From Bacteroidota bacterium (GTDB lineage Bacteria > Bacteroidota > Bacteroidia > Chitinophagales > Chitinophagaceae), in NCBI GenBank assembly GCA_023415275.1, contig JAEZLJ010000113.1, forward strand, positions 1-46,540: DNA of 46,540 nt. Reading direction: 5' to 3'. Each line of letters opens with the position of its first letter. Positions within the stretch are counted from its first letter, which is position 1. This document shows positions 16,733-25,110 of the stretch, piece by piece. The notes below the pieces were generated by a model. The model did no database searches and had not been told where the DNA came from. It worked only from the letters and a program-made list of their open reading frames with translations. Made by a program: the position numbers and the translations under genes.

Positions 16733-18124
16733 CTATTTAGTATCATTTGATTTTGGAGGATTTGGAGGTCGTCGCTGTTGCGGCGGCCTTTGTTGATTCA
16801 TGCCCTTTTGAGGTGGCTGCTGGCCCGGAGGCCGGGAAGGCTGATTTCTTTTTTGAGGTGGCTTTTGTGGTTGCTGTTGCTGCTGTTGGGGAGCCCTTTG
16901 CTGTGGAGCAGGTTTTTGAACTCCCTGAGGCTGTTGCCCCCTGGGCAATTGTTTGTTAATACCAGGCAATGGTCTGTTGCCCTGGGTTCCGCGCTGTTGT
17001 CGTTGTTCCCTTCCTTTCTGTTGTCTTTTCTTATCAGCCTTTTCCAGGCTTTTTAAGCTGATATGACCTACCACATCCACAAATTCAGGTTCTACTTCTT
17101 TAGGTTTTCCTGAAACTACTTCAACAGCTTCCAGTTCATCGGGAACTATATTCTGGTTGTTTAAAGAACGGATCTTTTTAACCCTTTCAATGGTCAAAGG
17201 GTATTGTTTACTGCTGTCAGGCAATACGTACCACATGAGATTTTTGAAGATATCCTTTTTGATGAGGGTGGCAGTGCCTCTTTGAACCTGCAACATGTCT
17301 GCATTTTCAGGGAAACCCTGCAAGGCATCCAGGTAGGTATCCAACTCATAGTTCAGGCAACATTTCAGGCGTCCGCATTGGCCACTTAACTTAGTTTGGT
17401 TGATAGAAAGGTTTTGATAACGCGCTGCAGTGGTATTTACTGATTTAAAATCGGTAAGCCAGGTGGCACAACACAGTTCACGTCCACAGCTTCCAATGCC
17501 GCCAACCTTACCTGCTTCCTGGCGTGACCCTATCTGTCGCATCTCTACCTTTACCCTAAATTCTGAAGCATATATCTTGATCAGTTCGCGAAAATCCACA
17601 CGGTCATCAGCAATATAAAAGAAGGTGGCTTTTTTCCCATCGGCCTGGATCTCTACCTGGCTCATTTTCATGTTTAGGTTCAATTGCCTTGAGATGGCCC
17701 TGCTCCTGATCAAAGCTTCCTTTTCCCTTGCTTTATTTTGCTTCCAGATGTCTATATCCCTGTCCGTAGCGCGACGCAGGATCTTTTTCATTTCATTGCT
17801 GAATTCATCGACACCCTTTTTCTTTAATTGCAACCTGACAGCCTCGCCGGTGAGTGACACTTCGCCCACATCAAATCCGCTGACCCCTTCAATGGCTACC
17901 AGTTCTCCTTTTTCAAATATTTGTAAAGTGCTATTTCGGTAGAAGTCTTTTCTGCTGCCCTGGTTGAAGCTGATCTCCACTACCCGGCAGGCAGTTTCTG
18001 CATCACTGATCGGCAGGTTCACCAGCCAATCGTATGTATTCATCCTGTTGCATCCACCAGTACTGCATCCTCCATTGCTTTTACAGCCATTGGGTTTGCC
18101 TGTTCCACATGTACCACATCCCAT
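16733..18124 (-). CDS. ricT: PSP1-domain protein, RicT/YaaT homologue with proline/glutamine-rich tail
   Basis: A 463-residue cytosolic protein. The N-terminus is cysteine-rich (Cys3, 6, 14, 20, 25), typical of the Bacteroidota version. The PSP1 core (about 40-310) includes SCGRELCCATWL and GQCGRLKCCLNYEL. From about 355 the chain is disordered and rich in Gln, Pro, Arg and Lys. In Bacillus, RicT works with RicA and RicF in an iron-sulfur complex affecting RNA processing; partners are not seen here. ATG start at 18124. The gene is preceded by 320 bp of non-coding DNA that may form a long leader. holB lies upstream on the same strand. Family solid, role in this phylum unknown. Confidence 0.85.
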   Translation of the reverse strand: MGCGTCGTGKPNGCKSNGGCSTGGCNRMNTYDWLVNLPISDAETACRVVEISFNQGSRKDFYRNSTLQIFEKGELVAIEGVSGFDVGEVSLTGEAVRLQLKKKGVDEFSNEMKKILRRATDRDIDIWKQNKAREKEALIRSRAISRQLNLNMKMSQVEIQADGKKATFFYIADDRVDFRELIKIYASEFRVKVEMRQIGSRQEAGKVGGIGSCGRELCCATWLTDFKSVNTTAARYQNLSINQTKLSGQCGRLKCCLNYELDTYLDALQGFPENADMLQVQRGTATLIKKDIFKNLMWYVLPDSSKQYPLTIERVKKIRSLNNQNIVPDELEAVEVVSGKPKEVEPEFVDVVGHISLKSLEKADKKRQQKGREQRQQRGTQGNRPLPGINKQLPRGQQPQGVQKPAPQQRAPQQQQQQPQKPPQKRNQPSRPPGQQPPQKGMNQQRPPQQRRPPNPPKSNDTK

Positions 18125-18444
18125 ACTATTTCAATTCCTTAATTGTTAGTTATTAATATTGTTAATGGAGCTGGCTGTAGAAAAGCTAAGAAATTTCATT
18201 GTACGTACGGAATGCCATAGGCAAACCGGAACTTACTCTTATACGTTGATATTATCGCTATATGCTGAGAGCAAGCAACTACCTGAGATGAGAAAAGGTC
18301 AACATCAATCAGTGTATATATAGAAAATTCAGTAGCTAATTAAATCACTCTTCACCAGCCAAAATGCCCCGGATATATATTGAGGTCTCTTACGAGACGT
18401 ACGCAAATATAATTTTTTTATATCAGTGGCGCCACCAGGATTTT
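18125..18444 (-). other. Non-coding region, possible long ricT leader
   Basis: No gene-length frame. On the minus strand a TATATTTG element (18404-18411) is followed by a small hairpin with a GUAA tetraloop (18385-18398), then about 260 nt of unstructured-looking sequence before the ricT ATG. Only 8- and 10-codon open frames (for example MAFRTYNEIS) occur in it. It could be a regulated 5' leader or simply a spacer with another promoter nearer ricT that I did not find. Confidence 0.4.
18404..18411 (-). promoter_or_regulatory. -7 element TATATTTG far upstream of ricT
   Basis: Exact TAnnTTTG followed by C on the minus strand, about 280 nt before the ricT start. No TTG at the -33 distance. The site is AT-rich, so a chance match is possible. 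Confidence 0.3.
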
Positions 18445-19668
18445 TCAGACAGATAACACTATGTTGTTTTTGACAATATGATAGATCTTAATAGTAAGTG
18501 CATGGAAAAGAATCTTGGCATTGGCATTTCTCTCTATATAATAAGTGGCATTGTCCAACTCTTCAGCCAGGGCTTCTTTTTGTTCCAGGCTCATAACCTT
18601 GTTCAGCCGGGCTGTAAAATCCTGCTCTGCTGGGGAAAGGCCTGCCAGAATTTGTGTCTTCATGTGATCATTGGCGGTTTGCAGCCTTACTGCCTGTTCT
18701 ATCTGCTGGGTAAAATGCTTTAAAAACTGTTTTTGTTTTTCGCGCCCTAGCCTGGCGATTTCTTCAATCGCTTTTACCTGGATGATGGGCAGGTTCTTAA
18801 GAGTTGCATTCAGCCATTCCTTCAAAAGACTATGAAAGTCTTCATCGGCGTGTTGCAAAAGCTGCAGGGCTTCCCTGTAATTACCATCACTGGCATTAGC
18901 TACCAACCTGGCCGTTTCTGGATTGCATCCGGACCGGTTGATGAGTGATTCTTCTATGGCTGAAGATTCAAGGGCGGGCACCTTAACCAGCTGACAACGG
19001 GATAATATGGTGGAAAGAATGCTGCTTTCGCTTTCTGCCACCAGTATGAAAAGTGTGTCTGCAGGTGGTTCTTCTATTAGTTTGAGAAGCTTGTTGCCTT
19101 CTTTTCCAAGATATTCGGGCATCCACATCAATAGAATCTTATACCCGCTTTCAAAACTTTTCAGGTTCAACTTTCGTATGATATCATTACACTCATTAGC
19201 TGTGATATTTCCCTGTTTATTCTCTGCGCCTATGAATTGCAACCAATCATAGACATTGCCATAAGGATACTGTTTAATGAATTCTCTCCACTCGGCCGCA
19301 TAGTCCACACTTAAGGGTGGGCTGCCAGGTTTTTTGGTTACCACAGGGTAAGAAAAATGTATGTCTGGATGTACCAGGTTTTGAGCTTTTGAAAAAGAGG
19401 AATGTTTTTGCATCCAGGCATCAGCTTGCTCTGCAGTGGAAGGAAGTTGTACTTCCACAGGTGCTTCAAATAAAGAAGCCTCAGACAGGTTGGGTGCATC
19501 GTTAGTAGGGAGGCTGGAAATATATTGCGCAAAAGATATGGCTAAAGATAAGGCACCACTTCCCTCCCTGCCCAGGAACAGCAAAGCATGACTTAGCCGG
19601 TTATACTGAACCATCTCCACCAGTTGCTGTTTCACCTGTCGCTGCCCGATCACATCTTTGAATAGCAT
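18445..19668 (-). CDS. holB: DNA polymerase III clamp-loader subunit delta-prime
   Basis: A 407-residue AAA+ clamp-loader subunit. The start DVIGQRQVKQQLVEMVQ followed by RLSHALLFLGREGSGALSLA is the delta-prime pattern: SHALLF, then a P-loop that has lost its Lys (GREGSGALS), as expected for a non-hydrolysing subunit. NKLLKLIEEPPADTLFILVA and SRCQLVKVPAL are the conserved sensor and SRC segments. It helps load the beta clamp at the replication fork. ATG start at 19668. The gene is separated from the peroxidase upstream by a strong terminator, so it likely has its own promoter, which I could not pinpoint. Family secure. Confidence 0.9.
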   Translation of the reverse strand: MLFKDVIGQRQVKQQLVEMVQYNRLSHALLFLGREGSGALSLAISFAQYISSLPTNDAPNLSEASLFEAPVEVQLPSTAEQADAWMQKHSSFSKAQNLVHPDIHFSYPVVTKKPGSPPLSVDYAAEWREFIKQYPYGNVYDWLQFIGAENKQGNITANECNDIIRKLNLKSFESGYKILLMWMPEYLGKEGNKLLKLIEEPPADTLFILVAESESSILSTILSRCQLVKVPALESSAIEESLINRSGCNPETARLVANASDGNYREALQLLQHADEDFHSLLKEWLNATLKNLPIIQVKAIEEIARLGREKQKQFLKHFTQQIEQAVRLQTANDHMKTQILAGLSPAEQDFTARLNKVMSLEQKEALAEELDNATYYIERNANAKILFHALTIKIYHIVKNNIVLSV

Positions 19669-19708
19669 AAAACCTTCTTGTTTGGATACCTTTCTGTTTG
19701 AATAAAAA

Positions 19709-19726
19709 AGCTGCCAAGTGGCAGCT
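19709..19726 (-). terminator. Intrinsic terminator of the glutathione peroxidase gene
   Basis: 7-bp stem AGCTGCC/GGCAGCT with a 4-nt loop, followed on the minus strand by TTTTTTATT. It lies between the peroxidase stop (19760) and the holB start (19668). Confidence 0.88.
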
Positions 19727-19759
19727 CCAAATATCAGGATAATATCATTCTTATACCAC

Positions 19760-20275
19760 TTAATTTAAATAGCGGGTGATGTCATCACTCATAGGATTTA
19801 CCTTATGAAAAAAGACTTTTACAAGCTTTCCATTTTCGTCTACCAGGAATTTGGTAAAGTTCCATTTGATAGGATCTTTATCACCCATCTTTTCGGCTTC
19901 GTTCACCAGGTATTTGAAAAGAGGATGGATGTCATCTCCTTTAACTGATACTTTTTCAGCCATTGGGAAGGTTACCCCATAGTTTTTAGTGCAGAATTGC
20001 TTGATTTCCTCATTAGATCCAGGTTCTTGTTGACCAAAATTGTTGGCAGGGAAACCTATGATGACCAACTTGTCTTTGTATTTCTCGTATAACTTTTCCA
20101 GGTCGGCATATTGTGGTGTGTTACCACACTGAGAGGCTGTGTTAACTATAAGGATCTTCTTGCCTTTGAATTGGGAGAAGTCAATAGTTCCGCCAGAGAG
20201 CCCCGGAACTTTAAAATCATATATAGAGGTACCCATAAATAATGTAATTAATAAGGCTAAAGCTGCAGTTTTCAT
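19760..20275 (-). CDS. Glutathione peroxidase family thiol peroxidase, exported
   Basis: A 171-residue GPx-fold peroxidase. The peroxidatic cysteine is Cys50 in NTASQCGNTPQY. The catalytic partners are Gln83 in FPANNFGQQEPG and Trp138-Asn139 in IKWNFTKF. A further Cys95 lies in IKQFCTKNYGVTFPM. It is a Cys enzyme, not a selenoprotein, and such bacterial forms commonly use thioredoxin rather than glutathione. The first 18 residues are hydrophobic (LALLITLFMG), suggesting export to the periplasm. ATG start at 20275, with a strong terminator after the stop. Family certain; export is likely but the cleavage site is unclear. Confidence 0.9.
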   Translation of the reverse strand: MKTAALALLITLFMGTSIYDFKVPGLSGGTIDFSQFKGKKILIVNTASQCGNTPQYADLEKLYEKYKDKLVIIGFPANNFGQQEPGSNEEIKQFCTKNYGVTFPMAEKVSVKGDDIHPLFKYLVNEAEKMGDKDPIKWNFTKFLVDENGKLVKVFFHKVNPMSDDITRYLN

Positions 20276-20379
20276 TACAATGATTTAAAGATGAATAATG
20301 TATAAAGGTAACAAATCTCTTTCCAGAGCGTTCAATGCCTTATTTAAAAGGTTTGATGAATAAATTCTTTTCCCTGGAT

Positions 20380-21774
20380 TTATTGCACCTCGTAAGCGCC
20401 CAGATCAGGAGCTGCCACAGGACGCGGCTTTCCATCCAGGTCTAAATTGACACCTGCTTCAACGCCTTTATTCATAGCTGGAGAACCGGCCTTGAGGTGA
20501 AAATTGTACCGGTTTTCACTGGTCAGGATGGTTTCAAACATAGGATCGTCTAAGATAATATTACCAGTATATATGCCATTGACAGGAGCAGATGGCCAAA
20601 GCACATTATCAAATTTAACATTGGCAATAAAGCCTTGCTTATCTATCAATATTTCATTTTTAACCACTCCACCACCTGGCGACCAGAAAATACAGTTTGT
20701 GAACAGGGCATTTAACGGCTGGGTTATGATGCTATTGTTTTCTTTTACATAATCGGTCAGGATCACTAAAGGTTCCTTGTGAGGAATGAAATTGTTGGAA
20801 TAGGAGGCTACCGTGCAGTGAGTGAAATCATAATTACCTCCCTTTACCAGCAGTATATTCTTTCCGCAATTGCTCACTAAAAGGTTGCGGGCACTGATAC
20901 TTGTGTTGATACCAAAGATGCCGGCGTCATAAGCATTGTCAATGATGGTCTCATTGAGGGTTAATTTGGTGCTGCCATCCTGGCCTATGGCTACAATCCC
21001 CTGGTAGGCATTTTTAATAATGCCATATTGAATGAAGTTATCCTGGCTTGTGGCAGTAAATATGAGACCAGGATAGCTGGCAGGAAAATCACGGTATGGA
21101 TCGTCCAGCCTGTCACCAGCAAATACCACCCTGGTGCTGTCAAATCGATCACCATTAACCTTCAGTGTTCCATTTATAATAAAAGGGGCGTCAGCATGAA
21201 AAAATATGCGGCAGCCCTCTTCGATAGATAGAGTAACACCGGGGGCCACTGTTATATTTCCAAGAATAACATAGGGCAGGTCATTAACCCATGATGTATT
21301 ATTGGTGATAGTAGTATTTTTTAAGAAATGAGCATTGCGGCCATAGGCATCCAATTGTATCCAGGATGTGTTGCCATTATAATTTATTTCTACACTGTCC
21401 TGCACAATAAATGGGAGAGGAGCGCCAGAAGGGTCGATCTTCACGGTTACAAAAACATAAGCACTATCGCCCGAAGCAATTTCTATATTATTAGTTTCGG
21501 GACCTGTTATGCCATCAACATTGATCTTAAATGGGGAAGCGGTACCACCAGCCAGGCGTACAGAATTGATTCTTACCCCTTTACTATTTGGATTGAAGAT
21601 CTTGAATAGCTGAGATGAAGATCCGGTGCTTGTAAATACTGTATCAAAATGAAGTGTATCAACATCAGTTCTTAAAAGAGCACCACTGTTTGTAGTAAAG
21701 CCTTCTTTTTTACAGGAAAGCAACAGCATGACCAGTACTGTAAAAAGAATAAGGCTTTTCAGGGGAAACTTCAT
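20380..21774 (-). CDS. Lipoprotein with predicted parallel beta-helix (right-handed) domain
   Basis: A 464-residue lipoprotein: SPII signal LVMLLLSC with Cys21, then KKEG. The first 150 residues resemble a beta-sandwich found in Bacteroidota surface lipoproteins (LHFDTVFTSTGSSSQLFKIFN). The remainder carries repeated short segments such as GTLKVNGD, IIKNAYQGIVAIG, IDNAYDAGIFG and VSNCGKNILLVKGG, consistent with a right-handed beta-helix. It ends in GKPRPVAAPDLGAYEVQ, the common DLGAYE tail of such proteins. No catalytic motif. It follows comF by 16 bp and is probably in the radA-comF operon, though no functional link is obvious. Function unknown, perhaps a surface-exposed binding or structural protein. 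Confidence 0.75.
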   Translation of the reverse strand: MKFPLKSLILFTVLVMLLLSCKKEGFTTNSGALLRTDVDTLHFDTVFTSTGSSSQLFKIFNPNSKGVRINSVRLAGGTASPFKINVDGITGPETNNIEIASGDSAYVFVTVKIDPSGAPLPFIVQDSVEINYNGNTSWIQLDAYGRNAHFLKNTTITNNTSWVNDLPYVILGNITVAPGVTLSIEEGCRIFFHADAPFIINGTLKVNGDRFDSTRVVFAGDRLDDPYRDFPASYPGLIFTATSQDNFIQYGIIKNAYQGIVAIGQDGSTKLTLNETIIDNAYDAGIFGINTSISARNLLVSNCGKNILLVKGGNYDFTHCTVASYSNNFIPHKEPLVILTDYVKENNSIITQPLNALFTNCIFWSPGGGVVKNEILIDKQGFIANVKFDNVLWPSAPVNGIYTGNIILDDPMFETILTSENRYNFHLKAGSPAMNKGVEAGVNLDLDGKPRPVAAPDLGAYEVQ

Positions 21775-21790
21775 TTGGTATAAAAATACA

Positions 21791-22513
21791 TTAGTGAGAT
21801 GAAAAACAAAGGGTAGCGATGCTTAAATGCACATTTTCTGCCTTCAATATTTCTCTCGCACAGGCCTCAAGGGTAGCTCCGGTAGTAATCACATCGTCCA
21901 CCAGCAACACATGTTTACCTGCAATGCTGTGGCGATCTATTAATTCAAACTTGCCTTCCATATTTTGCCATCGTTCCACGCGGTTCTTTTTGGTCTGGCT
22001 TTCAGTGTGAGCCGTGCGAATGACCACTTTTTCAGCTATTGGCTTATTGAGGATGTTTGAGATGCCCTCACATAATAACTTTGATTGATTATATCCCCGT
22101 TTCTTTTCCCTGGCAGCAAATAGGGGAAGAGGAATTAATAAATCAATATCGCTAAAACGATGCGTAAGTGCATGTCCTGCCAACACTCCCATATACACCC
22201 CGAGTTCTTTTTGACTTTTATATTTTACCTGGTGCACCAGGTGCTGGATCAATGATTCTTTTGTAAAGTAGTATAAGGCAGAAGCACCATGGATGGGTAT
22301 CCTCCCCCAGAAAAGCTTTTCCATAGGGTTGTCTGGAAATAAATGAAAATTGGTTTCGGGCAATGCAGAAAGACACTTCAAGCAAATTTCATTTTGCAGC
22401 TCAATGATATCTGTGCCGCAACCTTTACAAACATGTGGAAAAGCAAGATGTAATAAAGACTCCATGATGAGGCTCAACCAGGAGCGGGCCAGTTTGACAG
22501 TTGATGGTAACAT
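21791..22513 (-). CDS. comF: ComF family phosphoribosyltransferase-like protein
   Basis: About 240 residues. Zinc-finger-like CKGC and CLKC pairs near the N-terminus are followed by a PRTase domain with the PRPP loop VLLVDDVITTGATLEA. RGYNQSKLLCEGI and RTAHTESQTKKNRVERWQNM are typical ComF segments. In naturally competent bacteria ComF supports DNA uptake or handling, and comEC is also in this window (38096-40162). The start is uncertain: ATG 22513 is used, but ATG 22465 would begin right before LLHLAFPHVCKGC and also fits the family. It lies 50 bp past the radA stop and 16 bp before the lipoprotein, so one operon is likely. Confidence 0.87.
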   Translation of the reverse strand: MLPSTVKLARSWLSLIMESLLHLAFPHVCKGCGTDIIELQNEICLKCLSALPETNFHLFPDNPMEKLFWGRIPIHGASALYYFTKESLIQHLVHQVKYKSQKELGVYMGVLAGHALTHRFSDIDLLIPLPLFAAREKKRGYNQSKLLCEGISNILNKPIAEKVVIRTAHTESQTKKNRVERWQNMEGKFELIDRHSIAGKHVLLVDDVITTGATLEACAREILKAENVHLSIATLCFSSH

Positions 22514-22563
22514 GCAGATCAAAAACAAAATAGTAAGTTTTCCCTTGCATGCAAAATGCCCTA

Positions 22564-23940
22564 CTAAAATAAGTGGCGGTATACTTCTTCCACCCTGCCC
22601 ATGGTAATAATTTCAATATTGAACCTTTGCTTTGAAAGCATTTTCTGATTGTATTTGGAAACGATGATCTTTTGAAACCCAAGCTTTTCAGCTTCAGCTA
22701 TGCGTTGCTCTATCCTGTTCACAGCCCTGATTTCTCCACTCAAACCTACTTCACCCGCAAAACAAACATCATGCGGTATAGGTGTGTCCTCATACGATGA
22801 AAGAAGTGCGCAAAGTACCGCAAGGTCTATAGAAGGATCTTCCACCTTTAATCCTCCAGCAATATTCAGGAATACATCCTTGACTCCAAAATGAAAGCCT
22901 CCTCTTTTTTCTAATACTGCTAAAAGAAGTTGTAGCCTTCTTAAGTCAAACCCAGTTACAGTACGTTGGGGGGTGCCATAAACCGATTGTGTCACCAGGG
23001 CCTGAACTTCGATCAGTAAAGGCCTTTGTCCTTCCAGTGTAGCAGCAATGGCTATCCCGCTAAGTTGATCTTCTTTCTGGGTTATCAAGATCTCGCTCGG
23101 ATTTAAAACAGGGTTCATGCCGGTTTCATTCATCTGGTAAATACCTAACTCGGCGGTGCTTCCAAACCTGTTTTTCAAAGTTCTTAGTATGCGATAAGCA
23201 TAATGCCTGTCGCCTTCAAATTGAAGTACAGTGTCTACCATGTGCTCCAATACTTTTGGGCCTGCGATACTTCCCTCTTTTGTAATATGGCCAATTAAAA
23301 AAACCGGGGTATGCGTTTCTTTTGCGAATTGCTGGAATTCTGCAGCACACTCTCTTATTTGGGACACACTTCCAGGCGATGATTCTATAAATGGCGATTC
23401 AAGGGTTTGAATAGAATCTACAATGATCAGGGAAGGCTTTAGTTTTTTGATCTCCTGGAATATTACCTGTGTTGAAGTTTCTGTTAACAGATAAAAATTT
23501 TCATTTTGCATGTTCAGCCGATCTGCCCTCATCTTGATCTGTTGCTCGCTCTCTTCTCCACTAATATATAATGTGATGCCTTCCTGCATCTGAAGTCCCA
23601 TCTGTAAAAACAATGTCGACTTGCCTATTCCTGGTTCCCCAGCAACCAATACTATACTGCCTGGAACGATCCCCCCGCCTAAAACCCTGTTTAATTCTGA
23701 ATCAGTAGTAATAATCCGTGGAGTCTCTTTAGTAATGACTGTATTTAATAGCTGTGTTTTTTTTGAGGAGCCATCGGTATGATAAGATTGCCAATCATTG
23801 GCAGCGGTCTTTTTATTCTCTTTTTGAATGAGTTCTTCAACAAACGTATTCCATTGATTACACGACGGACATTTACCCAACCATTTAGCACTTTCATAAC
23901 CACAATTCTGACAGAAATAGGCTGTTTTAATTTTTGACAT
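22564..23940 (-). CDS. radA: DNA repair protein RadA
   Basis: A 458-residue RadA/Sms. It has the N-terminal zinc finger (CQNCGYESAKWLGKCPSC), Walker A GEPGIGKST, the RadA-specific KNRFGST motif, and a C-terminal Lon-like domain (GGFHFGVKDVFLNIAGG, DLAVLCALLSS). It is a DnaB-like branch-migration helicase in recombination. I chose ATG 23940, which puts the zinc finger near the N-terminus as usual; an in-frame start at 23988 adds 16 atypical residues. Upstream is a strong minus-strand hairpin with a U-tract (24022-24060) that may attenuate its transcription. Probably the first gene of radA-comF-lipoprotein. Confidence 0.94.
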   Translation of the reverse strand: MSKIKTAYFCQNCGYESAKWLGKCPSCNQWNTFVEELIQKENKKTAANDWQSYHTDGSSKKTQLLNTVITKETPRIITTDSELNRVLGGGIVPGSIVLVAGEPGIGKSTLFLQMGLQMQEGITLYISGEESEQQIKMRADRLNMQNENFYLLTETSTQVIFQEIKKLKPSLIIVDSIQTLESPFIESSPGSVSQIRECAAEFQQFAKETHTPVFLIGHITKEGSIAGPKVLEHMVDTVLQFEGDRHYAYRILRTLKNRFGSTAELGIYQMNETGMNPVLNPSEILITQKEDQLSGIAIAATLEGQRPLLIEVQALVTQSVYGTPQRTVTGFDLRRLQLLLAVLEKRGGFHFGVKDVFLNIAGGLKVEDPSIDLAVLCALLSSYEDTPIPHDVCFAGEVGLSGEIRAVNRIEQRIAEAEKLGFQKIIVSKYNQKMLSKQRFNIEIITMGRVEEVYRHLF

Positions 23941-24021
23941 TAAACTAAAATTACTCGATGATAATAAATTATTGAAGTCTTCAAACAATCGATGTGGAAG
24001 AAAAAACTGAGAGAAAAAATG

Positions 24022-24060
24022 AAGTAAAAAGGGCTGATCTTTCGACCAACCCTTTTACTT
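24022..24060 (-). terminator. Terminator-like hairpin in the radA upstream region
   Basis: On the minus strand a 17-pair stem (one bulged U) is capped by C-GAAA-G, a GNRA tetraloop, and followed by CATTTTTTC. Two pairs are G.U in the minus-strand RNA but would be A/C mismatches in a plus-strand RNA (positions 34/49 and 37/46 of the 24001 block), so the minus strand is the functional one. No gene ends just before it. It is either an attenuator about 80 nt before radA or the end of a small RNA. Confidence 0.7.
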
Positions 24061-24090
24061 ACTAACCCATTAAATTCTGACACTAAATTA

Positions 24091-24098
24091 CAAATCTA
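24091..24098 (-). promoter_or_regulatory. -7 element TAGATTTG facing radA
   Basis: Exact TAnnTTTG on the minus strand. Transcription from about 24087 would run through the hairpin at 24022-24060 towards radA. No TTG at the -33 distance. Confidence 0.4.
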
Positions 24099-24336
24099 CC
24101 CCACATTACAAAATTATTTTTTGGCCTTGTGCATAACTTTTGCAACATTTTATATAAGGAATTTTAACAAAAAACTTAATCTAAATCATTGATTATCATT
24201 CATTAATAATGATGAGATTTTTTATAGAAAATAATACTATTCCTGCTAAACTGTCACAGCAAACCCAGGATTTGTTATCGGTATGACAAAACGCTAGATA
24301 AGCCGGCTCAGGAACGAATTCAAGGGCTTTTGGTTG

Positions 24337-24344
24337 TAGATTTG
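24337..24344 (+). promoter_or_regulatory. -7 element TAGATTTG of the YugP-like gene
   Basis: Exact TAnnTTTG, 26 nt before the ATG at 24371, giving a leader of about 20 nt. No TTG at the usual -33 distance. Confidence 0.4.
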
Positions 24345-24370
24345 ATGCTTTAGAAATAAAGTATAATTAC

Positions 24371-25063
24371 ATGACACCATCAATATTTTTAGTATCCTTA
24401 TTATTTGTCGGGATTAGTATGTTAGTTTCCATGATCCTGAAAAGCCGTTTTGCGGCCTATAGTAAAATTCCCCTATCATCCCGCCTTACCGGAAAGGAGG
24501 TGGCTGAAAAAATGCTAAGGGAAAATGACATATATGATGTAAAAGTTACATCCGTAGACGGTTTTCTGACAGATCACTATAATCCTATTAATAAAACTAT
24601 TAATTTAAGCCCGGAAGTATATAATAATTATAGCGTAGCTGCTGCTGCCATAGCTGCCCACGAAACCGGTCATGCCGTGCAGCATGCTACAGCCTATACC
24701 TGGTTAAATCTTAGAAGCAAGCTCGTCCCTGCGGTACAATTCAGCTCAAGTATTGTGAACTGGATATTGCTTATCGGTATATTTATGGCCAGTTCAGGCA
24801 ATTCAACGATGCTTTTGATTGGTATTGCACTGTTTGCTATGACGGTCTTATTTTCAGTAGTTACTCTTCCTGTTGAGTTTGATGCAAGCCGCAGGGCCTT
24901 AGTTTGGCTAGAGCACACCAACGTGACCAATTCTCAGGAATTTCCTAAAGCAAAAAATGCATTGACCTGGGCTGCAATGACTTATGTGGTTGCTGCCCTG
25001 GCTGCCGTTGTAACTCTTGTTCAATATATAATGATCTATATGGGCAGCAGGAACAGGAATTAA
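24371..25063 (+). CDS. YugP-like membrane zinc metallopeptidase
   Basis: A 230-residue integral membrane protein of the YugP family (neutral zinc metallopeptidases). It has a membrane segment at about 3-23, the soluble part GKEVAEKMLRENDIYDVKV and the typical DHYNP box (68-72), then HETGH (97-101) within IAAHETGHAVQHA, the HExxH zinc site. Further hydrophobic segments lie near 130-165 and 205-225. LPVEFDASRRALVWL (about 170-185) is another family landmark. Substrates are unknown; a role in membrane-protein turnover is often assumed. ATG start at 24371. It is convergent with rng, and a shared bidirectional terminator lies between them. Confidence 0.88.
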   Translation: MTPSIFLVSLLFVGISMLVSMILKSRFAAYSKIPLSSRLTGKEVAEKMLRENDIYDVKVTSVDGFLTDHYNPINKTINLSPEVYNNYSVAAAAIAAHETGHAVQHATAYTWLNLRSKLVPAVQFSSSIVNWILLIGIFMASSGNSTMLLIGIALFAMTVLFSVVTLPVEFDASRRALVWLEHTNVTNSQEFPKAKNALTWAAMTYVVAALAAVVTLVQYIMIYMGSRNRN

Positions 25064-25082
25064 TCTTGATATTTTAAATAAG

Positions 25083-25105
25083 AAAGGCCTCTATTAGAGG
25101 CCTTT
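25083..25105. terminator. Bidirectional intrinsic terminator between the YugP-like gene and rng
   Basis: 10-bp stem AAAGGCCTCT/AGAGGCCTTT with a 3-nt loop. T-rich tails follow on both strands (TTCTATTT on plus, CTTATTT on minus). It sits exactly in the 47-bp convergent gap. Confidence 0.9.
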
Positions 25106-25110
25106 TCTAT

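Larger units (their letters stand above)
23941..24370. other. AT-rich intergenic region with candidate small RNA or attenuator
   Basis: About 430 bp between the divergent radA and YugP-like genes. It contains, on the minus strand, a TAGATTTG -7 element (24091-24098) and a terminator-like hairpin (24022-24060), and on the plus strand a TAGATTTG element (24337-24344) for the peptidase gene. No open frame of note in the rest. Confidence 0.55.

Noticed and set aside
18411..18427. AT-only palindrome around ATATAA...TTATAT
   Set aside because: Low complexity in AT-rich DNA; expected often by chance.
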